From: Lachnospiraceae bacterium
Lineage (GTDB): Bacteria; Bacillota; Clostridia; Lachnospirales; Lachnospiraceae
Length of the DNA stretch: 64,000 bases
Reading direction: 5' to 3'
NCBI GenBank assembly: GCA_017938285.1
Contig: JAGBBW010000068.1
Span: 43,805 to 107,804 of the forward strand
Shown here: positions 51,866 to 60,866 of the stretch, piece by piece
How the letters are laid out: each line of letters starts with the position of its first letter
Numbering within the stretch: the stretch's first letter is position 1
Made by a program: the position numbers and the translations under genes
The notes under the pieces: model-generated
Seen by the model: the letters and a program-made list of their open reading frames with translations, nothing else
What the model was told of the DNA's origin: nothing
Database searches by the model: none

Positions 51866-53572
51866 ATGGATAAATCTTTGAGAATAAAGGTGGCAGTTGG
51901 TACGATATTTATCTGCATTGCACTGACACTGCTTGCAGTTACATTAATAAATAAGTATACACCAAGTGAAACGATGCGTGCCCTGGACAGATATTATGAT
52001 GTGGCACCGGATGAGGCAGTGGTGTTAATGGAAAATGAAATATTTGAGGAAAAAGCCCTTTTACGGGAAGGAGGCCTGTATTTACCGGCAGGCACGGTGT
52101 TTTCCCTGCTGAATGATGGCTTCTATCTGGATGAAGAAGAACATCTGTTAAGTCTGGCGTGGCCGGAAGAACTGATTCGTGCAGCAGAAGGGGAATCCCA
52201 GTATTATAGAAATGATGAAGCATGTTCTCTGGGACATCCGGTATTTTTTAAGCTGGGGGACGTGTATTATGTTTCGCTGGAATTTACAGCGCTGTTTTCT
52301 GATATGACCTATCAGTTTTATGAGAATCCAAACCGTGTTGTGATCCATTATCAGTGGATTGATTTCCTGTATTATGATACCGTGGAAGACAGCACACCAA
52401 TCCGCGTGGAGCCGGATATTAAAAGTGATATTCTCCGTCTGGCACCGGAAGGCGAAACGTTGTATTATATAGGAGGAACCGGGGCAGGTGGCAGAAGCTT
52501 TGTCAAAGTCATGACCCAGGATGGCATTTTTGGATATGTACAGAAGAAATTTCTGGGAGAATCTTATTATGATGTACTACAGAGTTCCTATATCGAGCCG
52601 GAATACAGCCATATCAGTCAGGAAGAACGTGTTCTTCTGGGGTGGCATCAGGTGACAGTGCCAAAGGCAAATGATAATCTGGAGCAGATTGTGGCAAATG
52701 CCAGGGAACTGACCGTGATTTCTCCTACCTGGTACCGTCTTACTGATACCGAAGGAAATATCAGTTCCCTGGCAGATGCCGGTTATGTAGAGCGGGCGCA
52801 TGCCATGGGGCTGAAAGTGTGGGCACTGATTGACAATTTTAATCCGGAAGTCAGCACACATGAGCTTCTGGCATCGTCTGCGGCGAGGACGAAGCTGATT
52901 GACCATATGATGGCAGAAGCCAGACAGTATGGATTTGATGGATGGAATATTGATTTTGAAACATTGTCAGCAAAAACAGGACCGCATTATATCCAGTTTT
53001 TAAAGGAACTGTCCATCCAGTGCCGCAAAGAAGGTCTTGTGTTGTCCGTAGACAACTATGTGCCGGCCCCATACAATGATTTTTATGATCTGGAAACCCA
53101 GGGCAGGATTGTGGATTATGTGGTTATCATGGCATACGATGAGCATTACAGTGGTTCAGAAACGGCTGGCTCTGTGGCGTCCCTTGGCTTCTTAAAAGAA
53201 GCGGTCAGCAATACACTGGAAAAAGTACCAAAAGAGCGTGTGATAATGGCAATTCCGTTTTATACCAGATTGTGGGCGGAGCAGGACATCGGAGGAACGG
53301 TGAAACTTTCTTCGGAAGCGCTGACAATGGAAAGTGCTAAAAAAGTACTGGAAAGTAATGGAGTGACAGCGGTCTGGGATGTGTCTACAGCGCAGAATTA
53401 TGCGGAATACGAAAAGGATGGAATTCTGTATAAAATATGGCTGGAAGATGTGGATTCGCTGCATGAACGCCTGAGGGTAATTGCCGGGGCAGATACTGCC
53501 GGGATAGCTGCCTGGAGGCTTGGATATGAAACGGAAGAAATCTGGCCGGTGATAGGGGACTATATGAAATAG
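51866..53572 (+). CDS. Membrane-anchored GH18 glycosidase with SH3-type domain (spore-lysin-like)
   Basis: 568 residues. An N-terminal membrane anchor (about 8-28), a copper-amine-oxidase-like/stalk region, an SH3b-type domain (about 170-225, ending MTQDGIFGYVQKKFLGE), then a GH18 barrel. The catalytic motif is FDGWNIDFE with Glu365 as acid; Asn replaces the first inner Asp, as in YaaH/SleL-type cortex hydrolases. It likely cleaves N-acetylglucosaminyl bonds in peptidoglycan. ATG 51866 is favoured by the anchor position and promoter at 51776; ATG 51848 is possible. A CwlD-like amidase follows. Confidence 0.83.
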   Translation: MDKSLRIKVAVGTIFICIALTLLAVTLINKYTPSETMRALDRYYDVAPDEAVVLMENEIFEEKALLREGGLYLPAGTVFSLLNDGFYLDEEEHLLSLAWPEELIRAAEGESQYYRNDEACSLGHPVFFKLGDVYYVSLEFTALFSDMTYQFYENPNRVVIHYQWIDFLYYDTVEDSTPIRVEPDIKSDILRLAPEGETLYYIGGTGAGGRSFVKVMTQDGIFGYVQKKFLGESYYDVLQSSYIEPEYSHISQEERVLLGWHQVTVPKANDNLEQIVANARELTVISPTWYRLTDTEGNISSLADAGYVERAHAMGLKVWALIDNFNPEVSTHELLASSAARTKLIDHMMAEARQYGFDGWNIDFETLSAKTGPHYIQFLKELSIQCRKEGLVLSVDNYVPAPYNDFYDLETQGRIVDYVVIMAYDEHYSGSETAGSVASLGFLKEAVSNTLEKVPKERVIMAIPFYTRLWAEQDIGGTVKLSSEALTMESAKKVLESNGVTAVWDVSTAQNYAEYEKDGILYKIWLEDVDSLHERLRVIAGADTAGIAAWRLGYETEEIWPVIGDYMK

Positions 53573-53670
53573 CAGACCGCAGACATAATGGACATTCCTA
53601 TGGAATATACTGATTACAAATTCTGTATATGGGTGTAACTGGAAGACAGGGATACCTCTATGGGAGGAAT

Positions 53671-54402
53671 ATGAAAGGAAAAAAGATTACAGTGCTGCTG
53701 ATGGCAGGAATTCTTCTGTTGGGAGCCGGATACCTGCAGCGGGTGGAAGAGTCCCAGGCAGCATATACCATGACACAGAAGGCAGAAGGACCGGTGGTTG
53801 TAATTGATGCAGGTCATGGCGGCAAGGACCCAGGCAAAGTAGGCGTGAATTCTGCGCTGGAAAAGGATATCAATCTGAATATTGCCCTGCGGCTGAAGTC
53901 TCTTCTGGAGCAGAATGGTGTTCTGGTAGTTATGACAAGGGAAGAGGATAAAGATCTGGCTTCGGAAAATGCGGCCAGCAGAAAAAATGAAGATCTGAGG
54001 GCAAGAGTGAAGCTTTTGGAAGAGACTTCCCCTGCATTGATGGTTAGCATCCACCAGAACAGTTATCCGGAAGCAGATGTAGATGGCGCCCAGGTGTTTT
54101 ATTATTCCGGTTCAGAGGAAGGAAAGGTACTGGGGACTGTCATACAGGAACAGCTGAAGTCTGAAATGGATGATGGAAATCATCGTGTGGCCAAGGCAAA
54201 TAAAGAGTATTATCTGCTGAAGAAATCCTGTTGTCCGGCAGTGATTGTGGAATGCGGATTTTTATCCAATCCCACGGAAGCGGATCTGTTGGCATCAGAG
54301 GAATATCAGGAAAAACTGGCGTTTGCCATCCATCTTGGAATTATGGAATACCTGAATACAGAAGCAGAGCAGGGTAGAAACGGAGTGGACAATGAATACT
54401 AG
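53671..54402 (+). CDS. N-acetylmuramoyl-L-alanine amidase (CwlD-like)
   Basis: 243 residues: an N-terminal signal or anchor and one Amidase_3 domain. Zinc ligands and catalytic residues are visible: H49 in DAGHGGKDPG, Glu in ALEKDINLNIALRLK, His in VSIHQNS and Glu in IVECGFLSN. CwlD-type enzymes trim peptide side chains to make spore cortex muramic lactam. ATG 53671 has GGGAGGA 3-9 bases upstream; a longer frame adds residues lacking a signal. Its 3' end overlaps the tsaC start by 11 bases. Confidence 0.88.
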   Translation: MKGKKITVLLMAGILLLGAGYLQRVEESQAAYTMTQKAEGPVVVIDAGHGGKDPGKVGVNSALEKDINLNIALRLKSLLEQNGVLVVMTREEDKDLASENAASRKNEDLRARVKLLEETSPALMVSIHQNSYPEADVDGAQVFYYSGSEEGKVLGTVIQEQLKSEMDDGNHRVAKANKEYYLLKKSCCPAVIVECGFLSNPTEADLLASEEYQEKLAFAIHLGIMEYLNTEAEQGRNGVDNEY

Positions 54403-55447
54403 GATTATTACAATAGACAGGGAACATCCGGATAAAATGTTGTTGGAGGAAGCAGGAAGACTGTTGCGGGAAGGGGCACTGGTGGCGTTTCCTACAGAGA
54501 CGGTGTATGGGCTCGGTGGAGATGGACTGCAGGAAGATGCAGCAGCAAGGATTTATGCAGCAAAAGGAAGACCATCGGATAATCCGCTGATTATTCATAT
54601 TGCGGATATGGCTGCACTGGAAATTCTGGCAGTGGATATTCCGGAACTGGCGTACCGGCTGGCAGAAAGATTCTGGCCGGGACCATTGACCATGATATTA
54701 AAGAAAAGTAAGCTGGTGCCGTATGCAACGACAGGTGGTCTGGAAACTGTGGCAATACGTATGCCGTCGGATAAAATTGCCCAGGAAATTATACGGGCTT
54801 CCGGTACTTATATTGCTGCGCCAAGTGCGAATTTATCCGGCAGACCAAGTCCTACCAGGGCAGAGCATGTAATCGAAGACTTATCCGGCCGGGTGGAAAT
54901 GATTGTGGATGGCGGTGATTCGGATATTGGACTGGAGTCATCTATTATTGATTTATCCGGAGAGGTGCCGGTGATTCTGAGACCTGGTTTTATTACCAAG
55001 GAAGATTTTGAACAGATAGCGGCAGAAGTGGAGTATGACCGGGCGGTGCTGGCGACAAAGCCACAGGAATCTGTAGTGGCAAAGGCACCGGGCATGAAAT
55101 ACCGGCACTATGCACCAAAGGGGCAGATTACAATAGTAGAAGGGGAAACAGAAGCTGTTGTTAAAAAAATAAATGAACTTGTGGCAGAGCAGGAACAGAA
55201 AGGAATCCAGACGGCTGTGCTGTGTGCGGAGGAGACGAAAGAACAGTATGTATGCCGGAAGATATATTCTCTGGGTTCTTTAAAAAGTGAAAAGGAGATT
55301 TCTGCCCATTTGTTTGCTGCACTGCGTTTGTCTGATACGGAGCAGATGGAGGTTATCTACTCGGAGAGTTTTGACACAACAAAACTGTCTGGGGCAATTA
55401 TGAACCGTCTGCGAAAGGCTGCAGGATACCAGATTCTGCACGTATAA
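54392..55447 (+). CDS. tsaC: L-threonylcarbamoyladenylate synthase (Sua5/YwlC type)
   Basis: 351 residues. The N-terminal YrdC domain has PTETVYGLGGDGL, KGRPSDNPLIIHI and ATTGGLETVAIRMP, then SANLSGRPSPT; the C-terminal Sua5 domain (about 240-351) follows a linker with PGMKYRHYAPKG. It forms threonylcarbamoyl-AMP for t6A37 in tRNAs reading ANN codons. Full-length long form. Confidence 0.95.
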   Translation: MNTRIITIDREHPDKMLLEEAGRLLREGALVAFPTETVYGLGGDGLQEDAAARIYAAKGRPSDNPLIIHIADMAALEILAVDIPELAYRLAERFWPGPLTMILKKSKLVPYATTGGLETVAIRMPSDKIAQEIIRASGTYIAAPSANLSGRPSPTRAEHVIEDLSGRVEMIVDGGDSDIGLESSIIDLSGEVPVILRPGFITKEDFEQIAAEVEYDRAVLATKPQESVVAKAPGMKYRHYAPKGQITIVEGETEAVVKKINELVAEQEQKGIQTAVLCAEETKEQYVCRKIYSLGSLKSEKEISAHLFAALRLSDTEQMEVIYSESFDTTKLSGAIMNRLRKAAGYQILHV

Positions 55448-55471
55448 GAACAACGGCTGCTGCAAATCTGC

Positions 55472-55500
55472 TTGACTATTAGGAAGAAATCTGGTATGAC
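55472..55500 (+). promoter_or_regulatory. Promoter of rpiB
   Basis: TTGACT (55472-55477), 17 bases, TATGAC (55495-55500). The spacer end AAATCTGG before the -10 is the same as in the GH18 promoter. Confidence 0.6.
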
Positions 55501-55573
55501 AATAGTATAAAATTACGTAACCAGAAATATGGAAAGGTTACGACTACAAAAATGATGAAGGAGACAGAGTGAT

Positions 55574-56002
55574 ATGATAGCGTTAGGATGTGACCATGGT
55601 GGATATGATTTAATGCAGGAGGTTATGGCTCATTTAGAAAAAAGAGGAATAGAGTATAAAAATTTTGGTACGTTTACCAAAGAATCCTGTGATTATCCGG
55701 AATATGCAAAGGCGGTAGCAAAAGCGGTTGTGGAAGGAACCTGCGAAAAAGGTATTCTGATTTGTGGTACCGGTATTGGTATTTCCATTGCTGCAAACAA
55801 AGTGCCGGGAATCCGTTGCGCACTGTGCCACGACTGTTTTAGTGCAAAGGCAACCAGAGAGCATAACAATGCCAATGTACTTGCCATGGGAGGCAGAATT
55901 ATTGGTGCAGGACATGCCCTGGATATCGTTGATTTATTTCTGGATACTCCGTTTTCCAATGACGAGAGACATATCCGCCGTATTGAAGGAATTGAAGGTT
56001 AA
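55574..56002 (+). CDS. rpiB: Ribose-5-phosphate isomerase B
   Basis: 142 residues. Motifs of the RpiB/LacAB family: ALGCDHGGYDLM at the start, ICGTGIGISIAANKVPGIRC with the catalytic Cys in the ICGTG loop, and EHNNANVLAMGGR. Converts ribulose-5-phosphate and ribose-5-phosphate. Alone between promoter and terminator. Confidence 0.93.
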   Translation: MIALGCDHGGYDLMQEVMAHLEKRGIEYKNFGTFTKESCDYPEYAKAVAKAVVEGTCEKGILICGTGIGISIAANKVPGIRCALCHDCFSAKATREHNNANVLAMGGRIIGAGHALDIVDLFLDTPFSNDERHIRRIEGIEG

Positions 56003-56006
56003 TTAT

Positions 56007-56041
56007 AAAGTGCCGCATGGAATACTACATGCGGCACTTTG
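56007..56041 (+). terminator. Intrinsic terminator after rpiB
   Basis: AAAGTGCCGCATG (56007-56019) pairs perfectly with CATGCGGCACTTT (56028-56040). Confidence 0.88.
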
Positions 56042-56049
56042 ATTTCGTA

Positions 56050-56101
56050 GAAAAAAAGACGGGTCTCCGGTGAAGGAAACGCTATAATCAGCGTCTCCCT
56101 A
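56050..56101 (-). terminator. Probable terminator of the rubrerythrin gene
   Basis: Reading the minus strand, AGACG pairs with CGTCT directly ahead of seven T, enclosing a second hairpin ACGCT/AGCGT. Folding is less clean than at other terminators. Confidence 0.5.
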
Positions 56102-56113
56102 TAGAGCAGCACA

Positions 56114-56716
56114 TTAGTCGCGGCTGGTATAAGGGGCAAGCTCCAGACGGATAAAATATCCTTTTTCGTGGTCACATACCGGGCACTTCTCAGGAACTTC
56201 GGTACCTTCGATGACGTGACCGCAGTTTAAACACATCCACTGGCAGGAAACATCAGAAACAAACAGTTTATTCTGCTCTAATAAATCAGCAAAATAGGAA
56301 AAACGTTCTGCGTGGGTCTTTTCAATGGCAGCAATCAGGTTAAAATGAGCGGCAATCTTATGGAAGCCTTCTTCCTTTGCTACCTCCGCAAAATGTTTGT
56401 AGACATCGCCGTATTCCTCCATTTCATTATGTTCTGCGAAGCGAAGCAGTTCGATAATGGATGGAGTAATATCCACAGGGTAGGTGCCGTCGATGGCAAT
56501 GTTCTCTCCTGCCATTTCTTTTAAATGATTATAGAAAATTTCGGCATGTTCTTTCTCCTGCTTTGCTGTAAATTTGAATACAGCAGCAATCACATATAAA
56601 TTGTCCTGTTTTGCCTGACCGGCAGCAAACGTATAACGGTTTCTTGCCTGGCTTTCACCAGCAAATGCTTTCATCAGATTTTTCATGGTTTCGCTGTTTT
56701 TAAAATCAACTGCCAT
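56114..56716 (-). CDS. rbr: Rubrerythrin
   Basis: 200 residues. The N-terminal four-helix domain carries the diiron ligands (AFAGESQARNRY, EKEHAEIFYNHL, EHNEMEEYGDVY, EKTHAERF) and the C-terminal rubredoxin domain has CLNCGHV and CPVCDHE. It reduces hydrogen peroxide in the cytoplasm of anaerobes. GAGGTAG precedes ATG. Own promoter. Confidence 0.96.
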   Translation of the reverse strand: MAVDFKNSETMKNLMKAFAGESQARNRYTFAAGQAKQDNLYVIAAVFKFTAKQEKEHAEIFYNHLKEMAGENIAIDGTYPVDITPSIIELLRFAEHNEMEEYGDVYKHFAEVAKEEGFHKIAAHFNLIAAIEKTHAERFSYFADLLEQNKLFVSDVSCQWMCLNCGHVIEGTEVPEKCPVCDHEKGYFIRLELAPYTSRD

Positions 56717-56742
56717 AAATAACTACCTCCTGTCATAGGGAA

Positions 56743-56771
56743 ACTATAATTGTGTATAATATCACTGACAG
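56743..56771 (-). promoter_or_regulatory. Promoter of the rubrerythrin gene
   Basis: Minus strand CTGTCA (complement of 56766-56771), 17 bases, TATAGT (complement of 56743-56748). TGTCA/TGACA ends flank an AT-rich core with TATAAT twice; a PerR-type site is possible but the match is weak. Confidence 0.5.
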
Positions 56772-56841
56772 AAGAAGTATTGCCGGAATTGTGGAAGAAT
56801 ATACCGCAAAACATAGAAAAATCAGGTATGCGGTATAAGCG

Positions 56842-57321
56842 TTATTGTCCGAGATAAGGCTCCAGACAACGGGTCAGGACAGAAAAGTTTCCTCCATAGA
56901 TATATCCCAGCAGTTTGTCTGTGGAGCGGAGTGCCTGGCTCAGCAGGTCAGGTGTGATCAGTCCCTGCTCCAGTGCTTCTGCGGCTTCATCCAGATCCAC
57001 CACATGGACAGCACCATCCGGGGTAAGGATAACATCAATCAGAAGGTCAACAAAAACCAGGTCATTTCCCTGGGAAGTTTCCGTAATAATATCACAGTAC
57101 CAGCGGGTAAAGGAACCATCAGCACCAGAGTGGCGGCTGATTTTAAACCCTTCTTTACGATAGTACAGGGAGAAGCCGGAAGCAAAATCGGACCTTGGTT
57201 TTAGTGTGGACCAGGAGGTAATAATCAAATCGTCATCCAGATACAGAATATGATCGTCTTTTAGAAAGATTACTTCTTCTGGAATAAATCGTTTTCGGTA
57301 TAGTCTGATGTTGGAATCCAT
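56842..57321 (-). CDS. DUF402 family protein
   Basis: 159 residues. Features of DUF402: WSTLKPRSDFASGFSLYY and a conserved acidic C-terminal half with RWYCDI, VFVDLLIDVILTPDG and VVDLDEAAEALEQG, which in characterised relatives (Ntdp-type nucleoside phosphatases) binds metal. ATG 57321 is favoured by AAAGGA upstream; the longer frame runs through hairpins. A minus-strand transcript from trkH could read into it. Activity is inferred from the family. Confidence 0.8.
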   Translation of the reverse strand: MDSNIRLYRKRFIPEEVIFLKDDHILYLDDDLIITSWSTLKPRSDFASGFSLYYRKEGFKISRHSGADGSFTRWYCDIITETSQGNDLVFVDLLIDVILTPDGAVHVVDLDEAAEALEQGLITPDLLSQALRSTDKLLGYIYGGNFSVLTRCLEPYLGQ

Positions 57322-57350
57322 AAGTCGGCCATCCTTTCCTTTGTAGTAAA

Positions 57351-57433
57351 GCAGACCAGAGTGTCTGGTCTGCGAAGATGAAGTATGTCGCAAGCGACCG
57401 CGCTCGGCGCGAGAGTTCTGCAAGCAGAACTCT
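57351..57433. repeat. Cluster of four adjacent hairpins between trkH and the DUF402 gene
   Basis: In order: GCAGACCAGA/TCTGGTCTGC (57351-57373), GTCGC/GCGAC (57387-57398), CGCGC/GCGCG (57399-57411), AGAGTTCTGC/GCAGAACTCT (57412-57433). All stems are perfect. The GC-rich middle pair differs from local composition. Possibly a transcription end region plus an intergenic repeat. Confidence 0.6.
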
Positions 57434-57475
57434 TTGTTCTAGTATAACACAATTGACCGGGATTTGCACGCTGCT

Positions 57476-58915
57476 TTATTTTTTCCAGGTGGATGGGTAA
57501 AACAGCAGAATCATCGGAATGATTTCCAGACGTCCGGCAAGCATGTCAAACATGAGGACATATTTGGAAAAATCCGAAAAGGCGGAAAAGTTTCCTGTGG
57601 CACCGACCATGTTAAGACCAGGACCAATATTGTTTAATGTGGCCGCAACAGCGGTAAAGTTCGTGGTAGTATCAAAGCCGTCCAGGGAAATCAGCAGGTA
57701 GGAGGCAATAAATACGACAATATATGTCATTAACAGTACATTACAGGAATGGGCGGTAGCATGGGGAATTTCCTTGCCTTCCATTTTGAGAACATGGACA
57801 CGGCGGGGGTGAATCTGCTGCATCAGTTCTTTGCCTACCTGCTTTAAGTAAATCATAATACGGGATACTTTAATACCGCCTCCGGTGGAGCCGGCACAGG
57901 CACCGATAAACATCAGGCATACCATAAGTCCGCGGGAAAATTCCGGCCACAGGTTAAAGTCCGTAGTGGCATAACCGGTAGTGGTCATAATGGAGGCTAC
58001 CTGGAAGGTAACATGAAGCAGACTTTCCAGAAAAGCATAACCGTTGGAGACCAGATTAATCATCAGCAGAACAACTGCTCCGGTGTAAATGGCAATATAC
58101 CAGCGGACTTCCTCCATTTTGAAAGCGTCCCGCACCCTTCGTATCAGGATATAATAAAAAAAGGTAAAATTTACACCAAAGAGAAACATAAATATGGTGA
58201 TGACGGTTTGCAGATAAGGGGAATAGCCTGCAATACTGTCATTTTTAATACCAAAACCACCGGTTCCTGCTGTACCAAAGGCATGACAAAGTGAATCGAA
58301 CAGGGACATACCACCAGCGAGGAGGAAAATAATTTCAACGATGGTCATTACAAAGTAAATAGCATACAAAATAAAGGCTGTCTGCTGCATTTTCGGTACC
58401 AGCTTGCCAACGGATGGTCCGGGAGATTCAGCCTTTAACAGGTTCATGGTGGAACCTCCGGTCATTGGCAGAATGGCCAGGATGAATACCAGTACGCCCA
58501 TACCGCCAATCCAGTGACTGAAGCTGCGGAAAAACAGATTCGCATGGGAAAGCGCTTCCACGTTTGTCAGAATACTGGAACCGGTGGTGGTATAGCCGGA
58601 AATAATTTCAAATAAAGCATCCGTATAGGATGGAATATCTCCATTCAGCACAAATGGGATGGCACCGGTCATACTGAGTATAATCCAGCTGAGTGCCACG
58701 GCAACGAAACCTTCTCTTGCATAAAAGGTATTGTTTTTTGCTTTCAGACGGCGGAATAAAAATCCCGCAATGGTGCAGCAGATAGATATTATCAGATATA
58801 CAATGGCATCGTGGTATTCTTTGTATATCAGTCCGACCAGACAGGGCGGCAGCATGAAAATTCCCTGCAGGCTTAAAACCCAGCCGAGAATATTAATAAT
58901 AATCGAATAATTCAT
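57476..58915 (-). CDS. trkH: Potassium uptake protein TrkH/KtrB type
   Basis: 479 residues, about ten membrane segments in four M1-P-M2 repeats with selectivity loops (SGYTTTGSSIL, GTAGTGGFGIK, MTTTGYATTDF, LNNIGPGLNMVG). Membrane subunit for K+ import, gated by the TrkA protein encoded 25 bases upstream. GAGGACA precedes ATG. Potassium importers of this kind are usual c-di-AMP targets. Confidence 0.94.
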   Translation of the reverse strand: MNYSIIINILGWVLSLQGIFMLPPCLVGLIYKEYHDAIVYLIISICCTIAGFLFRRLKAKNNTFYAREGFVAVALSWIILSMTGAIPFVLNGDIPSYTDALFEIISGYTTTGSSILTNVEALSHANLFFRSFSHWIGGMGVLVFILAILPMTGGSTMNLLKAESPGPSVGKLVPKMQQTAFILYAIYFVMTIVEIIFLLAGGMSLFDSLCHAFGTAGTGGFGIKNDSIAGYSPYLQTVITIFMFLFGVNFTFFYYILIRRVRDAFKMEEVRWYIAIYTGAVVLLMINLVSNGYAFLESLLHVTFQVASIMTTTGYATTDFNLWPEFSRGLMVCLMFIGACAGSTGGGIKVSRIMIYLKQVGKELMQQIHPRRVHVLKMEGKEIPHATAHSCNVLLMTYIVVFIASYLLISLDGFDTTTNFTAVAATLNNIGPGLNMVGATGNFSAFSDFSKYVLMFDMLAGRLEIIPMILLFYPSTWKK

Positions 58916-58940
58916 AGGTTTGTCCTCATTTGCGGGAATA

Positions 58941-60308
58941 TTATCCCTGTAATATATCAGAAATGTCCTGTAGTCCCTTGTTGGTGGTAACTACAATGAC
59001 AGTATCGTTCAGTTCGATGGTGTCACGACCGGAAGGCGTAATAATCTGCCGGCCGCGGACGATACAGCAGACTAACAGGTTTGGCTTCAGCTTCAGATTT
59101 AACAAAGGGATGCCAATGACCGGGCAGTTTTCACGGACGTGGAATTCCAGGGCTTCTACCTGGTTGTCCATCAGGCGGTACAGACCGGCAACATTACTGC
59201 CATAGGCGTTGGTCTGGGAACGGACATATTTTAATATGTACTCGGTGGTTGTATTTCTGGCAGAAATAATACTTCCGATAGGAAGCTCCTCAATGATATC
59301 ATCCTGTGCCATTTTGCTCATTTTTGTGATTTTTTTGCACTTTGGTGCTACTTTGTTGGCAAACAGGGACAGGAAGATGTTGGTTTCGTCCTGGGTGGTC
59401 AGGGAAACAAAGGCATCCATCTGTGGCAGACCTTCCTCCAGCAGGTTTTCGTGGACGGTAGCATCGGCGTTAATAATCATGGTTTTTGGCAGGGCAAGAC
59501 TTAAAAAGTGGCTGCGGTCCCTGTCTTTTTCCATAATTTTTACTTTAATGCCGGATTTGGAAAGGATCTCGGCAAGATAGTAAGCCGTAGTACCGCCTCC
59601 GGCAATCATGACATCTTTGATTTCCCGGACAGCAGACATCTGGAATGTATGGCAGAAGCTGGCAATTTTCTTTCTTGGAATAATAATGGAAATCGTATCC
59701 CCGGCATGCAGAACACTGTTACCGTTTGGGATGCTGATTTCATGTTCATGTTCTAAAATGCAGATTAAGACTTCCCGGTTAAATTTTTTGGAAAACTCAT
59801 AGACCTTCATATTGTCTACCGGGGAATCCTCCGGAATGGCAAGACGGAGCAGGTCCACACGTCCTCTGGCGAAGGAGTCAATGTCAATGGCGTCCGGAAC
59901 CTGGATGAGACGGGCGATTTCATGGGCGGCGGCATATTCCGGGTTAATGCTTAAGGAAATGCCCATGGCAGCCTTTAAATAGTCAATTTCGTTGAAATAC
60001 TGCGGATTCCGGACACGGGCGATGGTCCTGCAGTTATTGCCTGCTTTTTTTGCAATCAGACAGGTAATTAAGTTGATTTCGTCTTCATTGGTAACGGCAA
60101 TCAGCAGGTCAGTGTTTTCTATGCCGGCTTCCTGCTGGACAAGAAAACTGGTGCCATTGCCGGTCAGCACCTGGATATCCAGGTTGTCAACCACAGGCTG
60201 GAGCCGTTCCACATTTTTATCAATCAGTGTAATGTCGTGTCCTTCGTCATTGAGCTGCTGGCAGAGGGCATAACCTACTTTGCCACAGCCTACAATAATA
60301 ATTTTCAT
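58941..60308 (-). CDS. trkA: Trk system regulatory protein TrkA
   Basis: 455 residues with two RCK units. The first starts MKIIIVGCGKVGYALCQQL, the second near VMIAGGGTTAYYLAEIL; each is followed by a TrkA-C domain. NAD(H)/ATP-binding gate of TrkH. ATG 60308 gives the canonical beginning; 28 residues of the longer frame are atypical and lie over the promoter region. Confidence 0.95.
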   Translation of the reverse strand: MKIIIVGCGKVGYALCQQLNDEGHDITLIDKNVERLQPVVDNLDIQVLTGNGTSFLVQQEAGIENTDLLIAVTNEDEINLITCLIAKKAGNNCRTIARVRNPQYFNEIDYLKAAMGISLSINPEYAAAHEIARLIQVPDAIDIDSFARGRVDLLRLAIPEDSPVDNMKVYEFSKKFNREVLICILEHEHEISIPNGNSVLHAGDTISIIIPRKKIASFCHTFQMSAVREIKDVMIAGGGTTAYYLAEILSKSGIKVKIMEKDRDRSHFLSLALPKTMIINADATVHENLLEEGLPQMDAFVSLTTQDETNIFLSLFANKVAPKCKKITKMSKMAQDDIIEELPIGSIISARNTTTEYILKYVRSQTNAYGSNVAGLYRLMDNQVEALEFHVRENCPVIGIPLLNLKLKPNLLVCCIVRGRQIITPSGRDTIELNDTVIVVTTNKGLQDISDILQG

Positions 60309-60363
60309 GGTAATGGGTAATCCTTTCCGGGTATTGGAATATAGTAAATAAAGATTGCTTACT

Positions 60364-60392
60364 ATTTTATCACGAAGCAGGGCAGATGTCAC
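60364..60392 (-). promoter_or_regulatory. Promoter of trkA-trkH
   Basis: Minus strand GTGACA (complement of 60387-60392), 17 bases, TAAAAT (complement of 60364-60369). Confidence 0.65.
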
Positions 60393-60487
60393 GAAAAAGA
60401 TTTTATGAGAGAAAAATCAAAAAACTTCTATCTTTTCGACGATAAGTGTGGTAAAATAAATCTGTTGAAGTAAAAGGAGACTGGATA

Positions 60488-60811
60488 ATGGGAAAAAAAG
60501 GTGGAATTGCAAGAAGCTTCATGATGATTTCGCAAATCAGTATTTCCATGCTGGTACCGGTTTTTCTTTGCCTCTTTTTTGGTATAAAGCTGAACGAATG
60601 GCTGGGAACGGTGTATTTTGTGCCGGTGTTTTTATTTCTTGGCATTGGTGCTTCCATACGGAATGTGTATCAGCTGACAAGAAGCTTTTATGCAAAAGAT
60701 AAAAAGCGGGAAGATGAGGAACTTGCTTATATTGAGAATCTGAAAAAAGCAGGAGAACGTAATAAACAACGGAGAGAAGAGAGGAAACGTACCGAAGGAA
60801 AAGGAGAATAG
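60488..60811 (+). CDS. atpZ: AtpZ/AtpI family protein of the ATP synthase operon
   Basis: 107 residues. Two membrane segments (about 14-36 and 44-62) and a long charged helical tail. SMLVPVFLCLFFGIKLNEWLG is typical of the small AtpZ (ATPase gene 1) proteins ahead of AtpI in Firmicutes. It may help magnesium or calcium uptake or c-ring assembly. AAAGGAG before ATG. A -10-like TAAAAT (60452-60457) may start the operon. Confidence 0.85.
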   Translation: MGKKGGIARSFMMISQISISMLVPVFLCLFFGIKLNEWLGTVYFVPVFLFLGIGASIRNVYQLTRSFYAKDKKREDEELAYIENLKKAGERNKQRREERKRTEGKGE

Positions 60812-60866
60812 GACATCCGGTGTGTCCGGATTGTCAGGGAAAATGTTTTTGGTAAGGAGGAACATC

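Noticed and set aside
56742-56762. PerR box in the rubrerythrin promoter
   Set aside because: Only one half site fits the consensus; reported as a weak possibility within the promoter entry only.
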